Position numbers and translations under genes: made by a program. From NCBI GenBank assembly GCA_002336105.1, contig DDEQ01000049.1, positions 627-49,818 of the forward strand: DNA of 49,192 nt, written 5' to 3'. This DNA is from Chthonomonas sp. UBA1950 (GTDB lineage Bacteria > Armatimonadota > Fimbriimonadia > Fimbriimonadales > Fimbriimonadaceae). The notes under the pieces are model-generated. The model made no database searches, was not told where the DNA came from, and saw nothing but the letters and a program-made list of their open reading frames with translations. Position 1 is the stretch's first letter, and the number at the start of each line of letters is the position of its first letter. Below are positions 1-7,200 of the stretch, piece after piece.

Positions 1-52
1 AGGCAACACTGATCCCGCCGCTCTAATTTCGCCATTCAAGCTCCGTTATTGA

Positions 53-637
53 TTATCGTACGCCGCTTTCAAGGACCTTGTCCACAAGCCCGTAACTGAC
101 GGATTCATCCGCCGACATGAAATAGTCTCGGTCGCAATCTTTGCGAACCACTTCTGGATCTTTTCCGGTGTGGTGTCCCAAAATGCCCATCAACGTATCC
201 ATATATCGGTTGATTTCAGCCGCTTGAACATTAATATCGGCGGTTGTGCCCTGGAAACCAGCAGAAACTTGATGAATCATCACCCTACTGTGCTTTAAAC
301 AGTATCTTTTGCCAGCGGCACCACCACCGAGAAGGACAGCACCCATCGATGCCGCCTGTCCAACGCAGATGGTAGCGACATCAGGCTTGATGATTTGCAT
401 GGCATCGTAAATAGCTAAGCCAGCACTTACTGATCCTCCCGGGGAATTGATGTAAAAATCGATATCCTTGTCTGGGTCCTCCTTTTCTAAGAAGAGAAGT
501 TGAGCAACGATTAAATTGGCAACGTAATCATCGACTGGCGTGCCGAGAAAAACGATGCGGTCTTTTAGAAGCCTGGACCATAGGTCGTAGGCTCTTTCGC
601 CTCCTGCGACACGTTCGATAACATAGGGAACTCCCAT
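53..637 (-). CDS. clpP: ATP-dependent Clp protease proteolytic subunit
   Basis: Serine peptidase of the cytoplasmic Clp complex; heptameric rings degrade proteins unfolded by ClpX/ClpA-type ATPases. The catalytic triad is visible at the canonical positions: Ser97 in GQAASMGA, His122 in RVMIHQ and Asp171 in CDRDYFMSA. The 194-aa length is normal for the family. An AGGAGG sequence (652-657 on the minus strand) lies upstream but 14 nt from the ATG, longer than usual, so either the spacing is relaxed or the start is slightly off. No other in-frame start fits the family better. The gene is divergent from pfkA, and the shared 193-bp intergenic region carries a TGTGA-N6-TCACA palindrome. No clpX or tig neighbour is visible, but the window begins only 52 bases beyond its stop. 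Confidence 0.97.
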   Translation of the reverse strand: MGVPYVIERVAGGERAYDLWSRLLKDRIVFLGTPVDDYVANLIVAQLLFLEKEDPDKDIDFYINSPGGSVSAGLAIYDAMQIIKPDVATICVGQAASMGAVLLGGGAAGKRYCLKHSRVMIHQVSAGFQGTTADINVQAAEINRYMDTLMGILGHHTGKDPEVVRKDCDRDYFMSADESVSYGLVDKVLESGVR

Positions 638-722
638 ACTCTGTTTTCTAACCTCCTGTTTGTATCTCGGACTAATTTGCCAAACTCTGCAATGTTGTCC
701 GATTACGGCTTTTCAAGCTTAT

Positions 723-738
723 TGTGAGCATACTCACA
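723..738. promoter_or_regulatory. CRP/FNR-type palindrome between clpP and pfkA
   Basis: TGTGAGCATACTCACA is a perfect palindrome with the TGTGA-N6-TCACA architecture of CRP-family operators. A TATATT hexamer follows at 739-744 on the plus strand, so binding would overlap a pfkA promoter spacer and would more likely repress than activate it. Assignment to a CRP family regulator is inference; no such regulator is encoded in the window. Confidence 0.5.
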
Positions 739-830
739 TATATTCATTCGGTCTATGGCGCAAAGAAATCCCAGGTGTCGTTGGAAACAATGACGGTCAT
801 GCCACACTTGTTTGGGAGAAACTTCTAAGA

Positions 831-1916
831 ATGAAGAAGGTTGGGATCATTAATAGCGGCGGTGATTGCGCCGGTTTGAATGCCGTGATGGCATCAGTCG
901 TAAAAGCGGGCGAACCGCTCGGTTACGAATTCGTCGGTTTTGAGAAGGGGTGGGAAGGTCTTCTCTCGCCAATGAAATATCGCACTTTGGACCGAGGGAC
1001 CGTCAAAGGAATAACCACTTTGGGCGGAACCATTCTGGGGACGGTCAATCGTGGTCGATTTGGAGCCAAGAAAGGTGCTGGTAATGCAGCAGAAATTCCG
1101 GACGAGATTTTGATCGAGGCCAAAAAGAACCTTGATACAATCGGATGTGAAGGTTTGATCGTCATTGGCGGCGATGGCACGCTGAGCGGTGCTCTTCAGC
1201 TCGCGCGAAAAGGTGTGAACATCGTCGGAGTTCCCAAGACTATCGACAATGACCTCGGGGGCACCGATCGAACATTTGGGTTTAGCACTGCTGCACAAGT
1301 TGTAGTAGATGCCATGGACCGACTCCACACCACGGCTTCTTCGCACGGACGTTTGATTTTGGTTGAGACGATGGGACGTCATGCCGGTTGGATCGCGCTT
1401 CGAGCCGGTCTGTCTGGCGGATCGGACGCAATCCTTCTTCCAGAGTTTCCTTTTAGCGTCGATAATCTCGTCGAATTTCTACGTGATCGGATGAGTGCCA
1501 AGGGATTCGCCGTGGTGACAATCGCTGAAGGCGCAGAAATAGACAATAAACTCGTTGGCGAAGGCACTTCGGGCGAGGTTCACCTCGGTGGAGTCGCTCA
1601 TGAACTTGCGAAGGCAATTCAGCAAAGAGGCAAGAAGGATGAGCAGGGCTACGATGAATTCGAGATTCGCTCAGTTGTTCTTGGGCATATTCAGCGTGGC
1701 GGAACCCCGAACTCGGCTGACCGCGCTCTGGCACAGTCCTACGGAGTGGCCGCTATCAATGCGTACCACCGAGGCGATTTCAACAAGATGGTCGCCTATC
1801 GAAATCTGCAGATGACGATGGTTCCGATTGAAGAAGCGGTTGGGAAGTTGAAGAGAGTCACGCCTGAGTCCCTTGAGTATCAGGTTGCTCGACAACTGGG
1901 CATCTTCGTTCACTAA
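831..1916 (+). CDS. pfkA: 6-phosphofructokinase (group III, probably ATP-dependent)
   Basis: Phosphorylates fructose 6-phosphate to fructose 1,6-bisphosphate, the committed step of glycolysis. ATG 831 is chosen because the protein then begins MKKVGIINSGGDCAGLN, the family N-terminal nucleotide-binding loop; the open frame upstream to 660 shows no homology-like sequence. Residues 113-117 are GGDGT and 135-141 are PKTIDND, with the catalytic Asp at about 139. A Gly in the first motif together with Lys in the second is the combination reported for ATP-using group III enzymes, whereas PPi-dependent enzymes usually have Asp in the first. The length (361 aa) fits. The gene converges on the Fpg/Nei gene with a perfect 16-bp hairpin between them. 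Confidence 0.93.
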   Translation: MKKVGIINSGGDCAGLNAVMASVVKAGEPLGYEFVGFEKGWEGLLSPMKYRTLDRGTVKGITTLGGTILGTVNRGRFGAKKGAGNAAEIPDEILIEAKKNLDTIGCEGLIVIGGDGTLSGALQLARKGVNIVGVPKTIDNDLGGTDRTFGFSTAAQVVVDAMDRLHTTASSHGRLILVETMGRHAGWIALRAGLSGGSDAILLPEFPFSVDNLVEFLRDRMSAKGFAVVTIAEGAEIDNKLVGEGTSGEVHLGGVAHELAKAIQQRGKKDEQGYDEFEIRSVVLGHIQRGGTPNSADRALAQSYGVAAINAYHRGDFNKMVAYRNLQMTMVPIEEAVGKLKRVTPESLEYQVARQLGIFVH

Positions 1917-1920
1917 GAGC

Positions 1921-1957
1921 ATGATAGAAGGCGGATGAGTTATCCGCCTTCTATCAT
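1921..1957. terminator. 16-bp perfect hairpin between convergent pfkA and nei
   Basis: The arms at 1921-1936 and 1942-1957 are perfectly complementary (16 bp) around a 5-nt GAGTT loop, five bases after the pfkA stop. The right arm and loop contain the last codons and stop of the oppositely oriented glycosylase gene. TTTCTT follows on the plus strand. It probably ends both transcripts. Confidence 0.8.
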
Positions 1958-2842
1958 TTCTTCAAGGGTTTTCGGCCAGTCGGATTTTAGCAAACGACTG
2001 AGCGCTCGATCAGCCAGTAGTCGTCCCTCGTTTTGGCAGATTGCGCAATAATTCGTTTCGTTTTCCGCATAAACGATTCTCTGAATCGGAGACCCACATT
2101 CAGGGCATGGACTGCCATATTTGCCGTGGACCGCAAATTCGGGCCTAAATGCAGTCACATCACTAGGTTTAGGAAAATTGACGTATTTGTGTTTCAGGAA
2201 TTCTTTGGATTTTTGCAATAGGTCGGTAGAGGCTTCCAGTAACCGTTTAGTTTCCTCAGGATTAAGTGCCGAAGTGAGCTTGAGTGGTGAAAGCTTCGCA
2301 GCGAACAATATTTCGTCTGAATAGGCATTACCCACTCCATCGATTGCCGATGGATCAGTCAGAAATCTCTTGAGTGTTCGGTTTCTGCTACCAACCGCAT
2401 GAGCAAACTGTTCTTGGGTACAAGTGAACAGATCTAGTCCGCCTCTGGACTGCAAAAGAACCTGGTCAAGCGAGCTAAACAGATGAATCGACGCTCGTTT
2501 TCGAGTTGAGCTTTCGATTAACGATAATGTTCCTGTACCGAAAACGAACTTTGCGAGTAAGGCTCTACCTCCACCTCCTTGCCTTTCATTTTTGTCTGAC
2601 CAAATGAATCTTCCTGAGATCATTAGGTGAATGAGAACGAACAAGCTTCCTTCTAGTTCAATGCATATTCGTTTGCCCACTCGAAAAAGTCGAACAACTT
2701 TCAGCCCATTTAGGTCCGCAGGTTTTGGAGAAACTGTGCGAAGAACAAAAAGGTTGTTGATTGAGAGCGAATCCAGAGTTGTATTATCGATTCGTTCGGT
2801 GAGCCTATCGATATATAACTCAATGTCTGGAAGCTCCGGCAT
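1940..2842 (-). CDS. Fpg/Nei family DNA glycosylase (base-excision repair)
   Basis: Bifunctional DNA glycosylase/AP lyase that removes oxidised bases. It begins MPELPDIE, giving the Pro2 Schiff-base nucleophile and Glu3 of the Fpg/Nei family. A C-terminal zinc finger of the form CPEC...CAICQ is present, and the LKRFLTDPSAIDGVGNAYSDEILF segment contains the helix-two-turn-helix. About 28 residues continue past the final CQ, where classic MutM ends; I recall this extension from a subgroup of bacterial Fpg/Nei proteins. I cannot tell Fpg (8-oxoG) from Nei (pyrimidine) specificity by eye. No Shine-Dalgarno is seen; TAATAT lies 7 nt before the ATG, suggesting a leaderless mRNA. The stop codon lies inside the terminator hairpin shared with pfkA. 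Confidence 0.9.
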   Translation of the reverse strand: MPELPDIELYIDRLTERIDNTTLDSLSINNLFVLRTVSPKPADLNGLKVVRLFRVGKRICIELEGSLFVLIHLMISGRFIWSDKNERQGGGGRALLAKFVFGTGTLSLIESSTRKRASIHLFSSLDQVLLQSRGGLDLFTCTQEQFAHAVGSRNRTLKRFLTDPSAIDGVGNAYSDEILFAAKLSPLKLTSALNPEETKRLLEASTDLLQKSKEFLKHKYVNFPKPSDVTAFRPEFAVHGKYGSPCPECGSPIQRIVYAENETNYCAICQNEGRLLADRALSRLLKSDWPKTLEEMIEGG

Positions 2843-2849
2843 AGTAGGA

Positions 2850-2855
2850 ATATTA
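2850..2855 (-). promoter_or_regulatory. Candidate -10 box for leaderless glycosylase mRNA
   Basis: TAATAT on the minus strand ends 7 nt before the ATG at 2842, and no ribosome-binding site is visible. The same bases read TATTAT on the plus strand, so the box could also serve the divergent gene starting at 2876. Confidence 0.45.
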
Positions 2856-2875
2856 TCGCTAAGAACTCGAATAGA

Positions 2876-3289
2876 GTGAAAATGGGAAAGGAAAAGGATC
2901 TAGATAGCCTTTCGGGGCCATGGACGGGGCTTTCAATTCAGGACGGCATTCGCATTTCTGAGAGAATCAATCTGCGCATCAGACAGGGGCAGATTTCAGG
3001 CACGGGTAATGACAAGGACGGTGAATTTGAGTTTAGTGGCTTCTACACTCGACGAAACCACCGAGTCATGATCACTCGACGTTACAACTGGACGACGGAA
3101 CCCACGCAAGAGGGCGTCGGAATAGCCTACGACTACGACGGAGCTTGGGACGGTCAAATGATAAGTGGTCGATGGAGTCCTCGGCTTAATCCTGGATACG
3201 GCGGGCCATTCGAAATGTGGCCGGACACTGAAGAGGACCGGAAGGAACTCTCGATTAATTTCGACGAAGTCGAGATGAAGTTGCCATGA
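2876..3289 (+). CDS. Hypothetical protein, beta-rich, translationally coupled to SDR
   Basis: A 137-aa acidic soluble protein of no family I can name. The GTG at 2876 is used; an ATG two codons later (2882) is an equally good start. No signal peptide or membrane segment. The body has many short polar beta-type stretches with Trp, Tyr and Gly (GPWTGLSIQDG, EFSGFYTRRNHRVMITRRYNW, WDGQMISGRWSP), which resembles small lipocalin-like or avidin-like beta-barrel folds, but this is only an impression. Its stop overlaps the next ATG by four bases, so it is cotranslated with the dehydrogenase. It is divergent from the glycosylase gene with 33 bp between them. Confidence 0.75.
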   Translation: MKMGKEKDLDSLSGPWTGLSIQDGIRISERINLRIRQGQISGTGNDKDGEFEFSGFYTRRNHRVMITRRYNWTTEPTQEGVGIAYDYDGAWDGQMISGRWSPRLNPGYGGPFEMWPDTEEDRKELSINFDEVEMKLP

Positions 3290-3990
3290 AGAGGAGTGTT
3301 GTAGTTACAGGCGGAGGTAGCGGCATTGGAAGAGCAATAGCCGAGTCTTTTTCGACCGACGACTACCAAGTGTTCGTTTTGGATTCATCTGAGAGTTCAA
3401 TCTCAGACTTGCCAGCGAATATCACGGGTTTGGTTTGTGACATGGGGGCGTCTGATGATGTCGAGAGAGCCTGCCAATGGATTTCGTCGTTCGGGCCTGT
3501 AATAGTGCTCGTGAATAATGTTGGCGTAGGCGGTAGTTGGAAAAGGCTTGCCGAAACGAGTGTGGAAGAGTGGGATCGCGTGCTCAACGTCAATTTGCGA
3601 AGCCACTGGCTGATGGCCAAGTATTTGGTGGATCATATGCCACAAGGTGCTTCGATTGTTAATATTGCCAGTACCCGGGCGGTCATGTCGGAGGCAAATA
3701 CGGAACTCTACTCCGCCAGCAAAGGCGGCGTTGTTGCCCTCACACACTCCTTGGCAATGAGTCTGGCTGATCGCGAAGTTCGCGTCAATTGTATCAGCCC
3801 TGGATGGATAAATACCCATGACGAGGCACTGAGCGAAACGGATCACTCTCAACATCCGTCAGGAAGAGTCGGAACTGCTGCGGATGTCGCAGCCCTCTGT
3901 CGCTTTTTGTCAAGCGAGCAAGCCAGTTTTATCACTGGTGCCAACTACGTTATCGATGGCGGAATGACGCGAAAAATGATCTATATTTAG
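3286..3990 (+). CDS. SDR family NAD(P)-dependent oxidoreductase
   Basis: Classical short-chain dehydrogenase/reductase with one Rossmann domain. TGGGSGIG (8-15) is the cofactor loop, NNVG (77-80) the structural NNAG-type motif, Ser129 in NIAST the catalytic serine, and Tyr142 with Lys146 (YSASK) the active-site pair. ISPGWI follows, and the C-terminal FITGANYVIDGGMT is typical of FabG/glucose-1-dehydrogenase-like members. Asp33 at the end of beta-2 (VLDSS) suggests NAD(H) preference. The 234-aa length is normal. The substrate cannot be deduced. Start ATG overlaps the upstream stop (ATGA). Confidence 0.92.
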   Translation: MKRSVVVTGGGSGIGRAIAESFSTDDYQVFVLDSSESSISDLPANITGLVCDMGASDDVERACQWISSFGPVIVLVNNVGVGGSWKRLAETSVEEWDRVLNVNLRSHWLMAKYLVDHMPQGASIVNIASTRAVMSEANTELYSASKGGVVALTHSLAMSLADREVRVNCISPGWINTHDEALSETDHSQHPSGRVGTAADVAALCRFLSSEQASFITGANYVIDGGMTRKMIYI

Positions 3991-4032
3991 CTCCTTGGAA
4001 CACTCTTACGTGAAAGAATCGTCGAAACTCAC

Positions 4033-4052
4033 AGTTGTCGTCAACTTTCTTT
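4033..4052 (+). terminator. Weak hairpin after the SDR gene
   Basis: AGTTG-TCGT-CAACT followed by TTCTTT, 43 bases after the SDR stop. The stem is only 5 bp. It is a plausible but weak terminator. Confidence 0.25.
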
Positions 4053-4155
4053 GCGTTTGAACCGTCTTTAGGCTGTTGATATCGCGCTATCTGCGTTATT
4101 GCCTGGACTATAATAGGCCCGTTGGTTTGGGTCATGTTCAGTCTTTGGCCGAACG

Positions 4156-4184
4156 TTGACGGCAGCTATACAAGGTCCTATAAT
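4156..4184 (+). promoter_or_regulatory. Sigma-70-type promoter of the SBBP/Ig surface protein
   Basis: TTGACG (4156-4161), a 17-bp spacer and a consensus TATAAT (4179-4184) form the best housekeeping promoter in the window. Predicted start near 4191, giving a leader of about 36 nt before ATG 4227. It lies downstream of the earlier in-frame ATG at 4122, which argues against that start. Confidence 0.75.
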
Positions 4185-4226
4185 CGTGGACGAGGTGTTT
4201 CAGCATTGCTCGCAATAGACAAGTTG

Positions 4227-7200
4227 ATGACAAGGATCGTTTTCGGAACGGTTCTTGCGGCTACAGTGGCGTCTGCTTCGCCGCCTGTACCAGGTGCTAA
4301 GCTCGGACAAGTTCCGGCTGGCTCAGGTGCAAAGCGCGAAAAAGCGCTCTCCGCGCTCTTCATGGCGAACGTTGGTCAGTGGGATCAGCGCGCCCTCTAC
4401 TACAATCACTCCGGCGACCTAAGCTATTGGCTTACTAAGAATGGCGTTGTGCTCCAAATGGATCGCATCGATTTCAAGAACGGTCAATCGGTCCAAGGTC
4501 ACGTTATTCAGATGTCGTTGGTTGGCGCATCCGCTAACCCGCAAGTGGTTCCTTTCGGAAAGAAGGAAACGCATACGGACTTTTTGCTTGGCAAGAAAGG
4601 GAATTTCAAAAACGTTCCTAGCTATGCAGAAGTTAGTCTGAAGAACGTTTATCCGGGCGTATCGTTCCGAAACTATTCGGATTCCGGCAAGCCCCGGTAC
4701 GACTTCATTCTGGAGGCAGGTGCAAACCCAAGCCGAATTCAGATGAAGTTTGATGGCGCTAAGTCGGTGTCGGTCGATAAGTCAGGCAACCTGGTCTTGG
4801 CAACGTCGGTCGGTCCGATCAAGCAGGTCGGTCTTAAGGCGTATCAGCAGACTGCTTCTGGAAAGAAGCCAGTGCAAGTTGCGTTTGAGGCTCGCCATGG
4901 TCAAGTCGGATTCAAACTTGGCGCTTATGACAAGTCAAAAGCTCTTGTTATTGACCCGCTGATTTACGGTAGCTACTTTGGTGGCGACGGCGCTCCTGCG
5001 TCGGGCAACTCAAACCGAGACGATATTCGTTCAGTTGCTGCTGATGCAAACAGTAGCGTCTATATGACCGGTTGGACAGAAGCACCAAACTTTCCTGTAA
5101 TCGCAGGTGGATTCCAGACATCAAAGGTTGGAGCCGTCGCAGCGTTTATTACGAAGTTTAGGGGTGACGCCTACACTGTTGAATACAACGCTTTCATTTC
5201 GGGAAGCGGATCCGACATGGGCGATTTCATCGCGGTCGATCCCACTGGTTCTGCTGTCTGGGTCGTAGGGCGAACATCGTCGGCAAACTTTCCGCTCGTT
5301 ACAGCGGGGTCGTTGGTCTCAACGAGTTCGACAAACTTTGCGATCCGATTTGATGCAGACGCCAACACCGTTCTGAACGCCAGTTACGCAACCTACTTGG
5401 GTGCGAACACCGGCGTAGCTGAGATCCGTGGCTTCAAGATTGCTCCAAACGGAGACCTCGTCATTGCCGGGATAATCAATGGAACTCTTCGCGGAGCACC
5501 ACTCAACTCTCCATTGGGTGGGCAAGACGTTTACATCGAAAGACTCAACCCATCAGGCACTGCCATCGTTTGGGACCGCTATTTCGGTGGTTCGTTGGAT
5601 GACGATATGTCCAATGAAGCGTTGGCTCTGGACGCAGACGGGAATGCCTTCATCGCAGGAACAGTTACCTGGGATCTGTTACACGCGACTCAGGTAGATC
5701 TTTCGCAACCGGCAAACCAGTCGATCTTCGAAACTACGCCGGGAATTTTCCCCAATGGTCGACTACTACGCAGCGTCGATGCATACGTCGCCAAGATCGA
5801 TCCTGCAGGCGCAACCGTTTACTCGGGTGTCCTCGGTGGGTCGTCCGCTGACTTCGGTCGAGGTGTTGCCGTAGACCAAGGCGGAAACGCGTATGTTGTC
5901 GCTGAAAGTGGTTCTTTCGACTTTCCAAGAACAGCTGGCGTTTACGGTGAGCAATCATTGCTCGGAACCGTCACTATCACAAAAATAAGCTCGGATGGCT
6001 CGCGTTTCCTGTATAGCACCGGTTTGAACACGGGTGGATTTGTTACAGCTCGTGGTATCGGTGTTGACAAAGCTGGCAACGCATATATAACTGGCGTCGT
6101 AGACGAAGTTCTAATTTGGCCCCAGGTCGGTCAAGATCCGGCTGGGAACCCGCTTGTGCCTCTCCGTCACGATCAGAAAGGTAGCATTCCAACGACGAGT
6201 GGAGCAATTAGCTCATCGTTTGCAGTGAGTGCCACTGATATCGTGGATACGAAGGATGCTTGGCTTTGTGTTCTCGACCCAACGGCTGCGAATCTTCTGT
6301 ATGGCACTTATATCGGTGCGAAAAACAACGAAGATGTTCATGCACCGTATGTCGACCAGGTCGGCGACGTCTGGGTGTTCGGTATCACCGATACATACAT
6401 GGGATATGACGTCTTTCCTTGGCCTCCTTTTTCTGGTACCGCTCCAGATCCAAAGCAAGTCAGGGTGTTTTCCGAGCTACCGGCTAGCCATATCACGGAC
6501 TATGCATTCAAGCCATTGCCTAATGGACCTTTCGATGCAAACAATTCTCAACGAGATAGTGTCCACACGCTGAACTATGCAGGCTCAAACGGAACGATCC
6601 GAAACGGATTTGTTGGAACGACTCAGTACCAATACAACAACCCTCAGACTGTCGATTACCATTTTCGAAGTGATGGATATATTCTTCGTTTCCGAGTTAA
6701 TCGACCAGTTCTCACTTCGCTAGTCCTCAACCCGACCATGTTGGGTGGTGGCAAGACAAGTAGCACAGGCGCAGACAACACCACAACAGGCACGATCACC
6801 CTTAGCGGTGCCGCCCCTGCTGGTGGAATGGATGTCGAGGTCACCCTTGACAACTCCGTAGCTGCTCAAATCGTTGGTAGTTCGGATCCGGCTCGATTGG
6901 TTGTAACCGTCGCTGCTGGTGCAACAACGGCTACCTTCAAAGTTAAGTCGGCTGCTGTCATCTCAGACACGGTAGTCGCTGTAAAGGCAAACATTGAAGG
7001 CAACTTCAAGATTGCTAACCTCACGGTTCGCCCTTGGTTGCAATCGATCACGATCTCGCCATCGAGCGTCACGGGCGGTAACATCGCTCAGGGCCGAATT
7101 GACCTCGTTCAAGCTGCCCCTGCAGGTGGTCTTGATGTCCAGGTTGGTGCTGATCAACCAGCATTCGCTACGTTCCCCATTGGCAATACGGTTACTGTCC

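Noticed and set aside
660..830. N-terminal extension of the phosphofructokinase frame
   Set aside because: It crosses the CRP-like palindrome and probable promoter and has no family counterpart; ATG 831 gives the canonical start.
4122..4226. Extension of the SBBP/Ig gene to an earlier ATG
   Set aside because: It lies upstream of a near-consensus promoter at 4156-4184 and would bury the signal peptide.
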